Shown: positions 1-8,359 of the stretch, in pieces
How positions within the stretch are numbered: the first letter of the stretch is position 1
Layout of the letters: every line of letters starts with the position of its first letter
Source of the DNA: Burkholderia mayonis
GTDB taxonomy: Bacteria; Pseudomonadota; Gammaproteobacteria; Burkholderiales; Burkholderiaceae
Direction: 5' to 3'
Length of the DNA stretch: 64,000 bases
Assembly: GCF_001523745.2 (NCBI RefSeq)
Contig: NZ_CP013386.1
Span: 3,410,001-3,474,000 of the forward strand
Program-made: the position numbers and the translations under genes
Notes under the pieces: generated by a model
The model's database searches: none
Told to the model about the DNA's origin: nothing
Seen by the model: the letters and a program-made list of their open reading frames with translations, nothing else

Positions 1-312
1 GACGTCGACGACGAGCGTCGCTTCGTCGTCGAGCGCGACGCACGGCGAGAAGCGCAAGAGCGCGAGCGCGACCGCACGCAGCGCATCAGCCTCGCGCGCC
101 GGATCGCGCTCGACGAGCCGCGCGCCTGGCGCGAGCGTCAGCACGCCGCCGCGCTTCATGCCGGCGCGCACGCCGCGCGCGCGCGCGGCCGAATCGGCGA
201 CCAGCACGACGCCCTGTTCGAGCACCGCGCAGCCGTCGCCGCCGTCAGGCGACGACGGCGCGCACACGTCGAGCGGCAGGCGCGGCAGATGGATGCCGAG
301 CAAGACGCGCAT
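1..312 (-). CDS. imuB: ImuB-type Y-family DNA polymerase homologue (5' part)
   Basis: The first 104 codons of a gene that runs off the left edge. The N-terminus reads MRVLLGIHLPRLPLDV, the opening beta strand of ImuB/DinB-like proteins, and residues near the edge (ALDDEATLVVDV) fit the acidic strand of the palm. ImuB proteins usually lack catalytic acidic residues and act as a hub joining the beta clamp, ImuA and DnaE2 in damage-induced mutagenesis; that is family knowledge and the relevant parts lie outside the window. The ATG at 310-312 lies 68 bp inside imuA in another frame, so the two genes overlap and are probably translationally coupled. dnaE2 would be expected further left. Confidence 0.85.
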   Translation of the reverse strand, partial: MRVLLGIHLPRLPLDVCAPSSPDGGDGCAVLEQGVVLVADSAARARGVRAGMKRGGVLTLAPGARLVERDPAREADALRAVALALLRFSPCVALDDEATLVVDV

Positions 313-955
313 AACGGCTCTCCACGATGGGCGACGGCAACTCGAGCGGGAGCGGCTCGCCGCGCGCCGGCCCGCGGCGCTTGACGATCTCGACCGACAC
401 GCCGCCCGGCGACGGATGCAGCGCGACACGCAGCACCGCGGGCGACGGCTGCCGCGCGGCCGCAAGCGGCCGGAACATCACGAACAGCGTGTCGCCCGCG
501 CGCGCGGCGGCGAGATGCAGGCGGCGCAACGCATCGGCGCGCGTGTTCTGCTGCCACAGCAGGAGCGCGCCGCAGCAGCCGGTCTTGAGCGCCTGCTCGG
601 CCGCCCACAGCGCATCCGCGCCGCTGTCCGCGCGCAGCCACAGCATCGCGTCGAGCGGCACGCCGAGGCCGGTGAGCGCGCACGCATGCGGCGATTGCGG
701 CGGCGCGACGAACGCGAGCGGCCGCCGCGCGCTGCCGGTCGCAGCGAGCGCGGGCGCGAGCACGCGCATCTCGCCGCAGCCCGCGTGCGGCACGAGCAGC
801 TCGACGAGCCCGCCGACCGGCCAGCCGCCCCCCGGCAGCTCGGCCGACAGCGCCGCATAACCGGTGTCGACCGTGCGCGGACCGCCGCGCGCGAGCTGGG
901 AGCCGCGCCAGAGCGACGGATGCAGCGATTCGAGGGAAAGGGAGGAGCCGGACAT
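245..955 (-). CDS. imuA: ImuA, SOS translesion synthesis accessory protein
   Basis: A 236-residue RecA/SulA-like protein of the ImuA family, which works with ImuB and DnaE2 in error-prone repair. The core starts at about residue 30 (GGLVELLVP) in the place where the RecA fold has its P-loop. The P-loop itself is degenerate (HAGCGEM, not GxxxxGKT), so ATP binding is doubtful. The C-terminus is basic, as in the family. The ATG at 953-955 is chosen because a LexA box lies immediately upstream; a longer in-frame reading to 1216 would translate through that operator. The 3' end overlaps imuB by 68 bp. Confidence 0.88.
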   Translation of the reverse strand: MSGSSLSLESLHPSLWRGSQLARGGPRTVDTGYAALSAELPGGGWPVGGLVELLVPHAGCGEMRVLAPALAATGSARRPLAFVAPPQSPHACALTGLGVPLDAMLWLRADSGADALWAAEQALKTGCCGALLLWQQNTRADALRRLHLAAARAGDTLFVMFRPLAAARQPSPAVLRVALHPSPGGVSVEIVKRRGPARGEPLPLELPSPIVESRYARLARHPSAAPAARRVRAVVA

Positions 956-1345
956 CGCGTTGCCGATAACTGTATATTTGTACAGTATATGGCAACGCCT
1001 CCGCGACGCACAGCAACCGATGTGAAACCGGCCTTTCGTCAGAGGATCGGAGGAAAAATCGAATCGGAACCCGCGGAGCGCTACGGCAATGAACCTCCGC
1101 TGCCCCGCCCCAGACAGCCGCCGGACAGCCGCTCGGAATTGTCCGCTTCGGCAAGCCGCGACACCCGCTCGCACGAAGTCGCGGCGGCCGGAAACGCAAA
1201 ATCCCCGCCGCCGCACCGGTCGAAACGAAACCGCCGCACCCGGAACCCGAGAACGGACGGCTCGCCCCGCGTCGCACGCCGCCGCCCTTTCGCCGCCCCG
1301 AACGCCGCGCGCAACGCCGCCGCGTCCCCGTCCCGCCGCCGAACG
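956..1345. other. Intergenic region upstream of imuA
   Basis: A 390-bp gap between imuA and the ABC ATPase gene, both on the minus strand. It holds the LexA operator next to imuA. The remainder (about 1000-1345) is GC-rich with no convincing coding frame and no obvious terminator. Confidence 0.5.
968..987 (-). promoter_or_regulatory. LexA (SOS) box of imuA-imuB
   Basis: Read on the minus strand this is TACTGTACAAATATACAGTT, a near-perfect match to the gammaproteobacterial LexA consensus, with the invariant CTGT and ACAG halves at 970-985. It ends about 13 bp before the imuA start codon, so LexA bound here would cover the promoter or start region. This is the main evidence that the cassette is DNA-damage inducible. 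Confidence 0.88.
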
Positions 1346-2140
1346 TCAGCCGAGCAGCAACGCGTCGTCGTCGAGCTTCTCGTGCCGCGTCTTCTCGAAC
1401 AGTTTCAGCAGATCGGGCACGTCGAGCCCGCGGCGCTCGTCGCCGGACACGTCGAGCACCACCTGCCCCTGATGCAGCATCACCGTGCGATCGCCATAAT
1501 CGAGCGCCTGCCGCATGCTGTGCGTGACCATCATCGTCGTCAGTTTGCTCTCGGCGACGATTCGCGCCGTCAGCTCCAGCACGAACGCTGCCGTCTTCGG
1601 ATCGAGCGCGGCCGTGTGCTCGTCGAGCAGCAGGATCCGCGACGGCTGCAGCGACGCCATCAGGAGGCTCACCGCCTGCCGCTGCCCGCCCGACAACAGG
1701 CCGATGCGGTCGGCGAGCCGGTTCTCGAGCCCGAGATTCAACAGCCGCAGCTTGTCGCGAAACAGCTCGCGCGACGCGCGGTTCAGCGACGGCCGAAAGC
1801 CGCGCCGCGCGCCGCGCGCCATCGCGAGCGACATGTTCTCCTCGATCGTCAGCGCTTCGCAGGTGCCAGCCATCGGGTCCTGGAACACGCGCGCGACAAG
1901 TGGCGCGCGGCCCCACGCGGGCTTGCGCGTGACGTCGACGCCGTCGATCGTGATTTGCCCCGAATCGACCGGCTGATCGCCGCTCACCGCGTTCAGGAAC
2001 GTCGACTTGCCGGCGCCGTTCGAGCCGATGACCGTGACGAATTGGCCGTTCGGGATGTCGAGCGACAGCCCTCGCAGCGCGCGCGTCTCGATCGGCGTGC
2101 CGGGGTTGAACGTGAGCTTCAGGTCTTGTGCGGACAGCAT
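1346..2140 (-). CDS. ABC transporter ATP-binding protein (TrpXYZ-like system)
   Basis: A 264-residue ABC ATPase with Walker A GSNGAGKST at about residue 39, Q-loop VFQDP, signature LSGGQRQ at about 149, Walker B ILLLDE, and switch histidine VTHSMRQ. It is the energising subunit of the transporter encoded by the next two genes upstream. Its ATG at 2138-2140 directly abuts the permease stop at 2141, indicating one transcript. Such systems have been linked to tryptophan or other aromatic substrates in Gram-positives; the substrate here cannot be read from sequence. Confidence 0.9.
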   Translation of the reverse strand: MLSAQDLKLTFNPGTPIETRALRGLSLDIPNGQFVTVIGSNGAGKSTFLNAVSGDQPVDSGQITIDGVDVTRKPAWGRAPLVARVFQDPMAGTCEALTIEENMSLAMARGARRGFRPSLNRASRELFRDKLRLLNLGLENRLADRIGLLSGGQRQAVSLLMASLQPSRILLLDEHTAALDPKTAAFVLELTARIVAESKLTTMMVTHSMRQALDYGDRTVMLHQGQVVLDVSGDERRGLDVPDLLKLFEKTRHEKLDDDALLLG

Positions 2141-3037
2141 TTACACCCCTCCCGTCTTGCGGGCGAACAGCTTCTTGCGCGTCGCGGGCAGCACGAGCGC
2201 AACCGTCACGAGCACGGCCGTCACGAGGTTCAGGTCCTGCGCCTTCAGGCCGATGAACTCGCTGTTGAGCGCGAGCGCGATGAAGAAACGATAGAGGATC
2301 GCGCCGAGCACGACGGCGAGCGTCGTGAGGAAGAGCCGCCGCGCGGGCAGCAGCGTCTCGCCGATGATCACGGCGGCGAGCCCGATCACGATCGTGCCGA
2401 TCCCCATCGAGATGTCCGAGCCGCCCTGCGTCTGCGCGAACAGCGCGCCCGCGAGCGCGACGAGCGCGTTCGACAGCGCCATCCCGGACAGCGTCGCGCG
2501 GCCGGTCGCGATGCCTTGCGCGCGCGCCATCCGCGGATTCGCGCCCGTCGCGCGCATCGCGAGCCCCAGCTGCGACGAGAAGAACCAGTCGAGCCCGAGC
2601 TTCGCGACCACAACGACGACGCACAACAGCGCCGGCCGCAGCACGTAGTCGGGCATCCAGTCGGGCTGCAGCACCGTGAAGAGCGTGGGCTCGGTGATGA
2701 GCGGCACGTTCGGCCGCCCCATGATCCGCAGGTTCACCGAATAGAGCGCGATCATCATCAGGATGCTCGCGAGCAGATCCATGATCTTCAGGCGCACGTT
2801 GAGCCAGCCGGTGACGAAGCCCGCGCACGCGCCTGCGGCGATCGCGACGAGCGTCGACGTGAACGGATCGTGGCCCGCGGAGATCAGCGTCGCGGCGACC
2901 GCGCCGCCGAGCGGAAAGCTGCCGTCGACGGTCAAGTCGGGAAAGTTGAGGATGCGAAACGAGATCAGCACCCCGAGGGCGACGAGGCTGAAGATGAGGC
3001 CGATCTCCAGCGCGCCCAGAAGAGAGAAAAGAGACAT
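2141..3037 (-). CDS. ABC transporter permease (TrpXYZ-like system)
   Basis: A 298-residue inner-membrane protein with roughly eight to nine hydrophobic segments. It begins SLLGALEIGLIFSLVALGVL and has the LTVDGSFPLGGA stretch of permeases that partner PF04392-type binding proteins (distant relatives of the branched-chain amino acid permeases). It sits between the binding protein gene upstream and the ATPase gene directly downstream. A strong hairpin lies in the 159-bp gap before it. The substrate is unknown. Confidence 0.88.
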   Translation of the reverse strand: MSLFSLLGALEIGLIFSLVALGVLISFRILNFPDLTVDGSFPLGGAVAATLISAGHDPFTSTLVAIAAGACAGFVTGWLNVRLKIMDLLASILMMIALYSVNLRIMGRPNVPLITEPTLFTVLQPDWMPDYVLRPALLCVVVVVAKLGLDWFFSSQLGLAMRATGANPRMARAQGIATGRATLSGMALSNALVALAGALFAQTQGGSDISMGIGTIVIGLAAVIIGETLLPARRLFLTTLAVVLGAILYRFFIALALNSEFIGLKAQDLNLVTAVLVTVALVLPATRKKLFARKTGGV

Positions 3038-3145
3038 GGTGGGGAAATCCTGTTGCTGCGTGCTGGGCGGGACGGGACGGCGCGCGGCGGCGGCGCCCGA
3101 CCCGGCCCGAGCCCGTGGGCCGCGCGCAGCGAGCGGCCCGCCGAG

Positions 3146-3177
3146 GCCCGCCGAACGAGCACCCTCGTTCGGCGGGC
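3146..3177 (-). promoter_or_regulatory. Strong intergenic hairpin between binding-protein and permease genes
   Basis: A perfect 14-bp inverted repeat, GCCCGCCGAACGAG (3146-3159) against CTCGTTCGGCGGGC (3164-3177), with a 4-nt loop. It lies 19 bp past the binding-protein stop codon. There is no U-tract after it in the direction of transcription. It looks more like an mRNA-stabilising or attenuating stem, giving more binding protein than permease, than like a full terminator. Confidence 0.65.
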
Positions 3178-3196
3178 GCCGGCTCGCGCGCTCGCG

Positions 3197-4168
3197 TTAC
3201 TTGATGACCGTCTTCGCCTCTTTGACGAGATCGGGCGCGAGCGTCACGCCCTGCTTCGCGGCCGCGTCGGCGTTGACGAACAGCTCGAGGTTGCTGCTCG
3301 TCTCGGACGCGATCGCCCCCGGCTTCTCGCCCTTCAGGATCCGCGCGACGACCTTGCCCGTCTGCCGGCCGAGGTCGCCGTAGTTGATGCCGAGCGCCGC
3401 GACGCCGCCGCGCTTCACGCTGTCGGTGTCGCCCGCGACGAGCGGGATCTTCGCCTCGTTCGCGACCTTCACGAGCGATTCGTACGCGGACACGACGTTG
3501 TTGTCGGTATTCGTGTAGATCACGTCGACCTTGCCGATCAGGCTCTTCGCGGCGGGCGCGATGTCGACGGTGCGCGGCGCGGCGGCTTCCTTGAGCGCCA
3601 TCCCCTGCTTCGCGAGGATCTCCTTCAGCGCCTTCACGACGACGACCGAATTCGCCTCGCCCGGGCTGTAGACCATGCCGACCGTCTTCGCCTTCGGCAC
3701 GACGCGCTTGATGAGCGCCACTTGCCTGTCGAGCGGCAGCTTGTCGGACACGCCCGTCACGTTGGTGCCCGTCGGTCCCCAGCCCTTGACGAGCTGCGCG
3801 GCGACAGGATCGGTCACGCCCGTATAGACGACGGGCACGCTCTTCGTCGACGCGACGACGGCCTGCGCGGCGGGCGTCGCGATCGCGACGATCACGTCGG
3901 GACGATCGCCGATGAACTTGCGGGCGATCTGCGCCGCGGTGCCGGTGTTGCCCTGCGCGCTCTGGTATTCCCACTTGAGCTTGTCGTCGCCGTAGCCCTC
4001 GGCCTTCAGCTCCGCGCGCACGCCGTCGCGGATCGCGTCGAGCGCCGGATGATCGACGATCGACAGCACCTTGACGGTCTGCGCGTGCACGGCGCCGGCG
4101 CCGAGCATCGCGAACGCCGCGACGCCCGCCGCGATCGAATGAGCGGCAACGATCTTGAATCGCTTCAT
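3197..4168 (-). CDS. Periplasmic substrate-binding protein of ABC transporter (PF04392 family)
   Basis: A 323-residue secreted binding protein. The N-terminus MKRFKIVAAHSIAAGVAAFA, with a cleavage site near GAVHAQT, is a Sec signal peptide without lipobox cysteine. The mature part (VKVLSIVDHPALDAIRDG, then NVTGVSD, VGMVYSPGEANS, IPLVAGDTDSVKRGGVAALGINY) follows the two-lobed ABC substrate-binding family with TrpX-like members. The ATG at 4166-4168 is chosen because the signal peptide starts there; a longer reading to 4264 adds an Arg/Ala-rich leader. It is first in a three-gene transport operon. Confidence 0.88.
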   Translation of the reverse strand: MKRFKIVAAHSIAAGVAAFAMLGAGAVHAQTVKVLSIVDHPALDAIRDGVRAELKAEGYGDDKLKWEYQSAQGNTGTAAQIARKFIGDRPDVIVAIATPAAQAVVASTKSVPVVYTGVTDPVAAQLVKGWGPTGTNVTGVSDKLPLDRQVALIKRVVPKAKTVGMVYSPGEANSVVVVKALKEILAKQGMALKEAAAPRTVDIAPAAKSLIGKVDVIYTNTDNNVVSAYESLVKVANEAKIPLVAGDTDSVKRGGVAALGINYGDLGRQTGKVVARILKGEKPGAIASETSSNLELFVNADAAAKQGVTLAPDLVKEAKTVIK

Positions 4169-4358
4169 GAGTCTGTCTCCCCCGGTTCTGAATGGTAGGC
4201 GGGCCGCGCTCCCCGGAACGTGCGCGGCTCGCGCCGCCGCGCCGAAAACGGGGCGCGACGGCATGCGTCCGAGGATATCATTTCCGCAGACTATTCAATA
4301 TTTCGGGACAGTACGGACGAGCGTGCGCCGGCGGATCGCAGGCCGCTTCGCCCAAAAC

Positions 4359-4383
4359 AAAAAAGCCCGCGCGATGCGCGGGC
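4359..4383 (-). terminator. Rho-independent terminator after the MetQ-like gene
   Basis: An 8-bp GC stem, GCCCGCGC (4365-4372) with GCGCGGGC (4376-4383), followed on the minus strand by six U residues (4359-4364). It lies 32 bp downstream of the binding-protein stop at 4415 and separates that gene from the next ABC operon. Confidence 0.88.
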
Positions 4384-4414
4384 CTTCCGGCGATTCGAAG
4401 CTATCGGACGGCGC

Positions 4415-5233
4415 TCAGAAAGACGCGACCATCGAACCCTTGAACTGCTTCGCGATGAATTCCTTCACTTCCGGCGACTGGTACGCCTTCACGAGCTTCT
4501 TCACCCAAGGCTGATCCTTGTCCTTCGCGCGGACCGCGATCAGGTTCGCGTACGGGCTCGTCAGCGATTCGAGCGCGATCGCATCCTTGGTCGGCTGCAG
4601 GTTCGCGGCGAGCGCGTAATTCGTGTTGATCACGGCCGCGTCGACGTCGGACAGCACGCGCGGCAGTTGCGCGGCGTCGAGCTCGGTCAGCTTCAGCTTC
4701 TTCGGATTCTCCACGACGTCGAGCACGGTCGCGTTGTTGCCGCCCGTGCCGGCGCCCGCCTTCAGCTTGATCACGCCTTGCGTCTGCAGCAGCAGGAGCG
4801 CGCGGTTCTCGTTCGACGGATCGTTCGGCAGCGCGACCTTCGCGCCGGCCGGCAGATCCTTCAGCGACTTGAACTTCTTCGAATAGACGCCGATCGGCGA
4901 AATGTACGTGAGGCCCGCGCTCACGATCTTGTAGCCGCGCTGCTTCACCTGGCTGTCGAGGTACGGCTGGTGCTGGAAGCTGTTCGCGTCGAGGTCGCCC
5001 GCGTCGAGCGCCGCGTTCGGCTGCACGTAGTCGTTGAATTCGATCACCTTCACGCTGAGGCCCTGCTTTTCCTTGGCGACCTTCTGGACGACTTGCCAGA
5101 CCTGCGCGTCCGGACCCGCGACCGTGCCGACCTTGATCACCTTGTCCTGCGCTTGCGCGCCGACGGAAACGGAGAGGGCAGCCGCGCCGGCCGCAACTGC
5201 GGAGACAACTTTCAGGAGAGTGCGACGCTTCAT
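4415..5233 (-). CDS. MetQ/NlpA-family substrate-binding protein (orphan)
   Basis: A 272-residue periplasmic binding protein of the NlpA/MetQ family. Features are a signal peptide (MKRRTLLKVVSAVAAGAAAL, cleavage near AQAQD, no lipobox cysteine), then VIKVGTVAGPDAQVW, the FNDYVQPNAALDAGDLDANSF region that shapes the ligand cleft, and ALPNDPSNENRAL. Family members bind D/L-methionine or related amino acids. No metN ATPase or metI permease lies beside it; a terminator follows, so it is a single-gene unit that must dock to a transporter encoded elsewhere. Assignment to methionine itself is not secure. Confidence 0.82.
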   Translation of the reverse strand: MKRRTLLKVVSAVAAGAAALSVSVGAQAQDKVIKVGTVAGPDAQVWQVVQKVAKEKQGLSVKVIEFNDYVQPNAALDAGDLDANSFQHQPYLDSQVKQRGYKIVSAGLTYISPIGVYSKKFKSLKDLPAGAKVALPNDPSNENRALLLLQTQGVIKLKAGAGTGGNNATVLDVVENPKKLKLTELDAAQLPRVLSDVDAAVINTNYALAANLQPTKDAIALESLTSPYANLIAVRAKDKDQPWVKKLVKAYQSPEVKEFIAKQFKGSMVASF

Positions 5234-5382
5234 CTATTTCTCGCTTGCTTGCAGAACCATCCAGGCTCGATAAAGGGGGCGCGACGGCCTGACCGGCCGG
5301 GCCGCGCTGACGAAAGCGCAAATGGTGTCACAAGATCGCAAGGCTGTGAAATACATCCCGCTCATATAGGTATGGGATTGCG

Positions 5383-7011
5383 TCATGCGAGCGCCGGCTC
5401 GACGCGCCCGGACGAAGCGGCCGCATTCGGGCCGCCGCCCGCCGTACCCGCAGAAGCCGCGCCGTCGCCGACCTGGAACGCACTCACCGATTCACGCAGG
5501 CGCGCCGCCTGCTCCTGCAGCGACGACGCGGCGGCGGCCGCCTCCTCGACGAGCGCCGCGTTCTGCTGCGTCATTTCGTCCATCTGCGTGACGGCGCGGC
5601 CGACCTGCGAGATCCCGCTCGACTGCTCCTCGGATGCGGCCGCGATTTCGCCCATGATGTCGGTCACGCGCCGCACCGCCTGCAGGATCTCGGTCATCGT
5701 CGTGCCCGCCTGGCCGACGAGCGCCGAGCCGTTGTGCACGCGCTCGACCGACGCGTCGATCAGCTGCTTGATCTCCTTCGCCGCGGTCGCGCTCCGCTGC
5801 GCGAGCGAGCGCACCTCGCCCGCGACGACCGCGAAGCCGCGCCCCTGCTCGCCCGCGCGCGCCGCCTCGACGGCCGCATTGAGCGCGAGGATGTTGGTCT
5901 GGAACGCGATGCCGTCGATCACGCCGATGATGTCGGCGATCTTCTGCGAGCTGTCGTTGATCTCGCCCATCGTGCCGATCACGCGGCTCACGACGTCGTT
6001 GCCTTTCAGCGCGATCTCGGACGCGCTGTTCGCGAGCCCGCTCGCCTGTCGCGCATTCTCGGCGTTCTGCTTGACCGTCGCGGTCAGCTCTTCCATGCTC
6101 GCCGCGGTCTCCTCGAGCGACGCGGCCTGCTGCTCGGTGCGCTGAGACAGGTCGTGATTGCCCGCTGCAATCTCGTGGCTCGCCGCCGCGATCGACTCCG
6201 CCGCAAGGCGTATGCCGCCGATCGTCGACTGCAGGCGGCCCTGCATGTCGCGCATCGCGGCCATCATGCTCGTCTCGTCGCCCGCGCGCACCGCGACGGG
6301 CCGCGTCAGGTCGCCCGCCGCGATCCGCGCGGCAAGCGTGGCCGCCTCGTCCGGCTCGCCGCCCAGGCTCGCGCGCACGTTGCGGATGATGACGAGCATC
6401 GCCGCCGTGATCACGAAGCCGATCACGAACACCATCGCGAGGTGGCCGACGAGCGTCTCGTAGTAGACGGTGTCGATGTCCTTCAGGAACACGCCGCTCG
6501 AGATGTTCCAGTCCCACGGCGCAAAGCGCGTCACGTAGCTGATCTTCGGCACCGCGGTCTCGCTGTGCGGCAGCCGCCCGCGATACTCGGCGAAGCCGTG
6601 CCCACGCTCCTTCGCCGCGTTCAGGATCGCGACGAAGAGCGGCTTGCCGTCCGGATCCAGGTAATCGCCGACCTGCGTGCCGACGAGCTTCGGCAGCGTC
6701 GGATGCATCAGCACGACGGGCTTCGAATCCATCACGAACAGATAGCCGGAATCGCCGTAGCGCATCGCCGACAGGCGCTCGAGCGCGTCGCGCCGCGCAT
6801 CGGCGTCGCTCATCTTGCCGCTCTGCGCGAGCGCGTAATACGCCTTCACGACGCCCGCCGCCGAATCGACGAGGTTCGCCATCCCTTCCTTGCGCTCGGC
6901 GAGCATCGTCGAGCGCGTCTCGAACGCGCTCCACGCCCCCACCCCCAGCAATCCGACCCATACGAGCGCAAGCGCCAGCCACAACTTGCGATTCAAGCTC
7001 ATTCTGTTCAT
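5383..7011 (-). CDS. Methyl-accepting chemotaxis protein with single Cache sensor
   Basis: A 542-residue chemoreceptor: TM1 at about residues 9-28, a periplasmic single-Cache domain to about 190 ([37 protein letters not shown]), TM2 at about 190-212, HAMP to about 265, then a long coiled coil with the signalling hairpin [20 protein letters not shown] near 370. Cache domains of this kind often sense small organic acids, but the ligand is unknown. No CheR-docking pentapeptide is visible at the C-terminus (GRVEPALA). It is monocistronic, with an SD (GGAAGG) upstream of the ATG. Confidence 0.93.
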   Translation of the reverse strand: MNRMSLNRKLWLALALVWVGLLGVGAWSAFETRSTMLAERKEGMANLVDSAAGVVKAYYALAQSGKMSDADARRDALERLSAMRYGDSGYLFVMDSKPVVLMHPTLPKLVGTQVGDYLDPDGKPLFVAILNAAKERGHGFAEYRGRLPHSETAVPKISYVTRFAPWDWNISSGVFLKDIDTVYYETLVGHLAMVFVIGFVITAAMLVIIRNVRASLGGEPDEAATLAARIAAGDLTRPVAVRAGDETSMMAAMRDMQGRLQSTIGGIRLAAESIAAASHEIAAGNHDLSQRTEQQAASLEETAASMEELTATVKQNAENARQASGLANSASEIALKGNDVVSRVIGTMGEINDSSQKIADIIGVIDGIAFQTNILALNAAVEAARAGEQGRGFAVVAGEVRSLAQRSATAAKEIKQLIDASVERVHNGSALVGQAGTTMTEILQAVRRVTDIMGEIAAASEEQSSGISQVGRAVTQMDEMTQQNAALVEEAAAAASSLQEQAARLRESVSAFQVGDGAASAGTAGGGPNAAASSGRVEPALA

Positions 7012-7199
7012 CGTGTGTGCCTTCCCGTGTCGTGTTCGTTGCGCACCATCCGCGCCGCGGCCCCGGCAACGAACGATCGCTGCCGCTATTTACGGCACGC
7101 TGACTTACAACTTGAATGGAAGCGCGACGGCGGCGGTTGTGCTACAAGGACGGCTTGGCCGCGACAGGGCGTCGCGGTCCGCTTTCCGACGAGGCCTCC

Positions 7200-7490
7200 A
7201 TGTACGTGATCGACATCCGCTACACCGCGCCGCTCGAGCGCATCGACGACGCGCTCGAACGCCACCGCGCGTATCTGCAACGCCATCTCGACGCCGGCGT
7301 GTTCGTCGCGTGCGGGCCGAAGGTGCCGCGCGACGGCGGCGTGATCCTCGCCGTGCGGATCGATCGCGACGCGCTGGATGCGATCCTCGAAACCGACCCG
7401 TTCGTCACCGACGGCCTCGTCACGTACACGGTGACCGAATTCAAGACGACGCGCGTCGCGCCGGGCGTCAATCTGCCGGCGCTGCCGTAA
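7200..7490 (+). CDS. YciI-like protein
   Basis: A 96-residue protein with the ferredoxin-like fold of the YciI family (PF03795): MYVIDIRYTAPLERIDDALERHRAYLQRHLDAG contains the conserved H and R helix, followed by FVACGPKVPRDGGVILA and a DPF motif (ETDPFVTDGL). The precise biochemical role of the family is not established. The start at 7200 has GAGG five bases upstream; an in-frame extension to 7116 lacks homology. The gene is alone on the plus strand between two minus-strand blocks. Confidence 0.82.
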   Translation: MYVIDIRYTAPLERIDDALERHRAYLQRHLDAGVFVACGPKVPRDGGVILAVRIDRDALDAILETDPFVTDGLVTYTVTEFKTTRVAPGVNLPALP

Positions 7491-7635
7491 GCGGCGCGCG
7501 AGTTCGGGAAAAGAAAGGGAGAATCGCGAAGGCGGGATCGACTGACGGGACGGCAAAACCGGCTGCTTGCGGCAAAACGCCGTTGTCCGCGGCGATTGCC
7601 GCGATCGCCGCGCCGCGATTTCCGCCATCGTCATG

Positions 7636-7679
7636 AAAAACACCCCGAAGGCCGGACCGGCGTCCGACGCTTCGGGGTG
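7636..7679 (-). terminator. Terminator of the cox assembly operon
   Basis: A 10-bp stem CACCCCGAAG (7641-7650) with CTTCGGGGTG (7670-7679) enclosing a smaller GGAC/GTCC stem, followed on the minus strand by five U (7636-7640). It is placed 44 bp after the SCO1 stop codon. Confidence 0.82.
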
Positions 7680-7722
7680 CATGTCGCGCCGACGTGCGGC
7701 CGCGCGGCCACACGTTTCGCTA

Positions 7723-8340
7723 TCAGTCGAGCAGCAGCTTCAGGTCGTGGACCCACGGCCCCGGCCCCTGGCCGTCGCGCACGAAGAGGCGCAGCTTGCC
7801 GTTCGGATCGAACACGTAGCTCGCAGCGGTGTGGTCCATCGTGTAGCTGTCGGGCGTCTTGCCCGGCACCTTCGCGTAATAGACGCGGAAATCCTTCGTC
7901 ACCTTCTTCAGCTGCGCCTCGTCGGCGGGCCGCAGGCCGATGAAGGCCGGATTGAACGCGGGCACGTACTGGCCGAGGAGCGCCGCGGTATCGCGCTCCG
8001 GATCGACGGTGACGAACAGCACCTGCACACGCTTGCCGTCCGGGCCGAGCTGCTGCAGCGCCTGCGACAGCTCCGCCATCGTCGTCGGACACACGTCCGG
8101 GCAGTGCGTGTAGCCGAAGAACACGACGACCGCCTTGCCCTTGAATTCGCCGAGCGTGCGGATCTTGCCCGTCGTGTCCGGCAGCGCGAAGTCGCTCGCG
8201 AATTGCGAGTTGCCGGTGATGTCGAGATTCTGGAACGCCGGCTGCTTGTTGCAGCCCGCGATCGACAATGCGCCCGCGAGCATGCAGGCGAACAGCCAGC
8301 CGCGCTGCGCGCGGCGGCGTGCGAACAGGGATTTGAGCAT
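7723..8340 (-). CDS. SCO1/SenC-family copper chaperone
   Basis: A 205-residue membrane-anchored protein that delivers copper to the CuA site of cytochrome oxidase subunit II, or reduces its cysteines. The N-terminus has a lipobox-like end (LSIAGCNKQ), predicting a lipoprotein. The thioredoxin-like domain carries the copper-binding pair in GYTHCPDVCPTTMAEL and the third ligand His in MDHTAASYVFDP. It is the last gene of the ctaA-ctaB-SCO run, followed by a terminator. CuA itself is encoded in coxB about 8 kb upstream. Confidence 0.92.
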   Translation of the reverse strand: MLKSLFARRRAQRGWLFACMLAGALSIAGCNKQPAFQNLDITGNSQFASDFALPDTTGKIRTLGEFKGKAVVVFFGYTHCPDVCPTTMAELSQALQQLGPDGKRVQVLFVTVDPERDTAALLGQYVPAFNPAFIGLRPADEAQLKKVTKDFRVYYAKVPGKTPDSYTMDHTAASYVFDPNGKLRLFVRDGQGPGPWVHDLKLLLD

Positions 8341-8359
8341 CGCAGTCGAACCGTTGGAG

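Noticed and set aside
156..3974. A 1272-codon open frame on the minus strand across imuA and the ABC transporter genes
   Set aside because: Arg/Ala-rich composition and lack of any domain; it is the out-of-frame shadow of genes that show clear families. Many similar long frames occur through the window because of high GC content.
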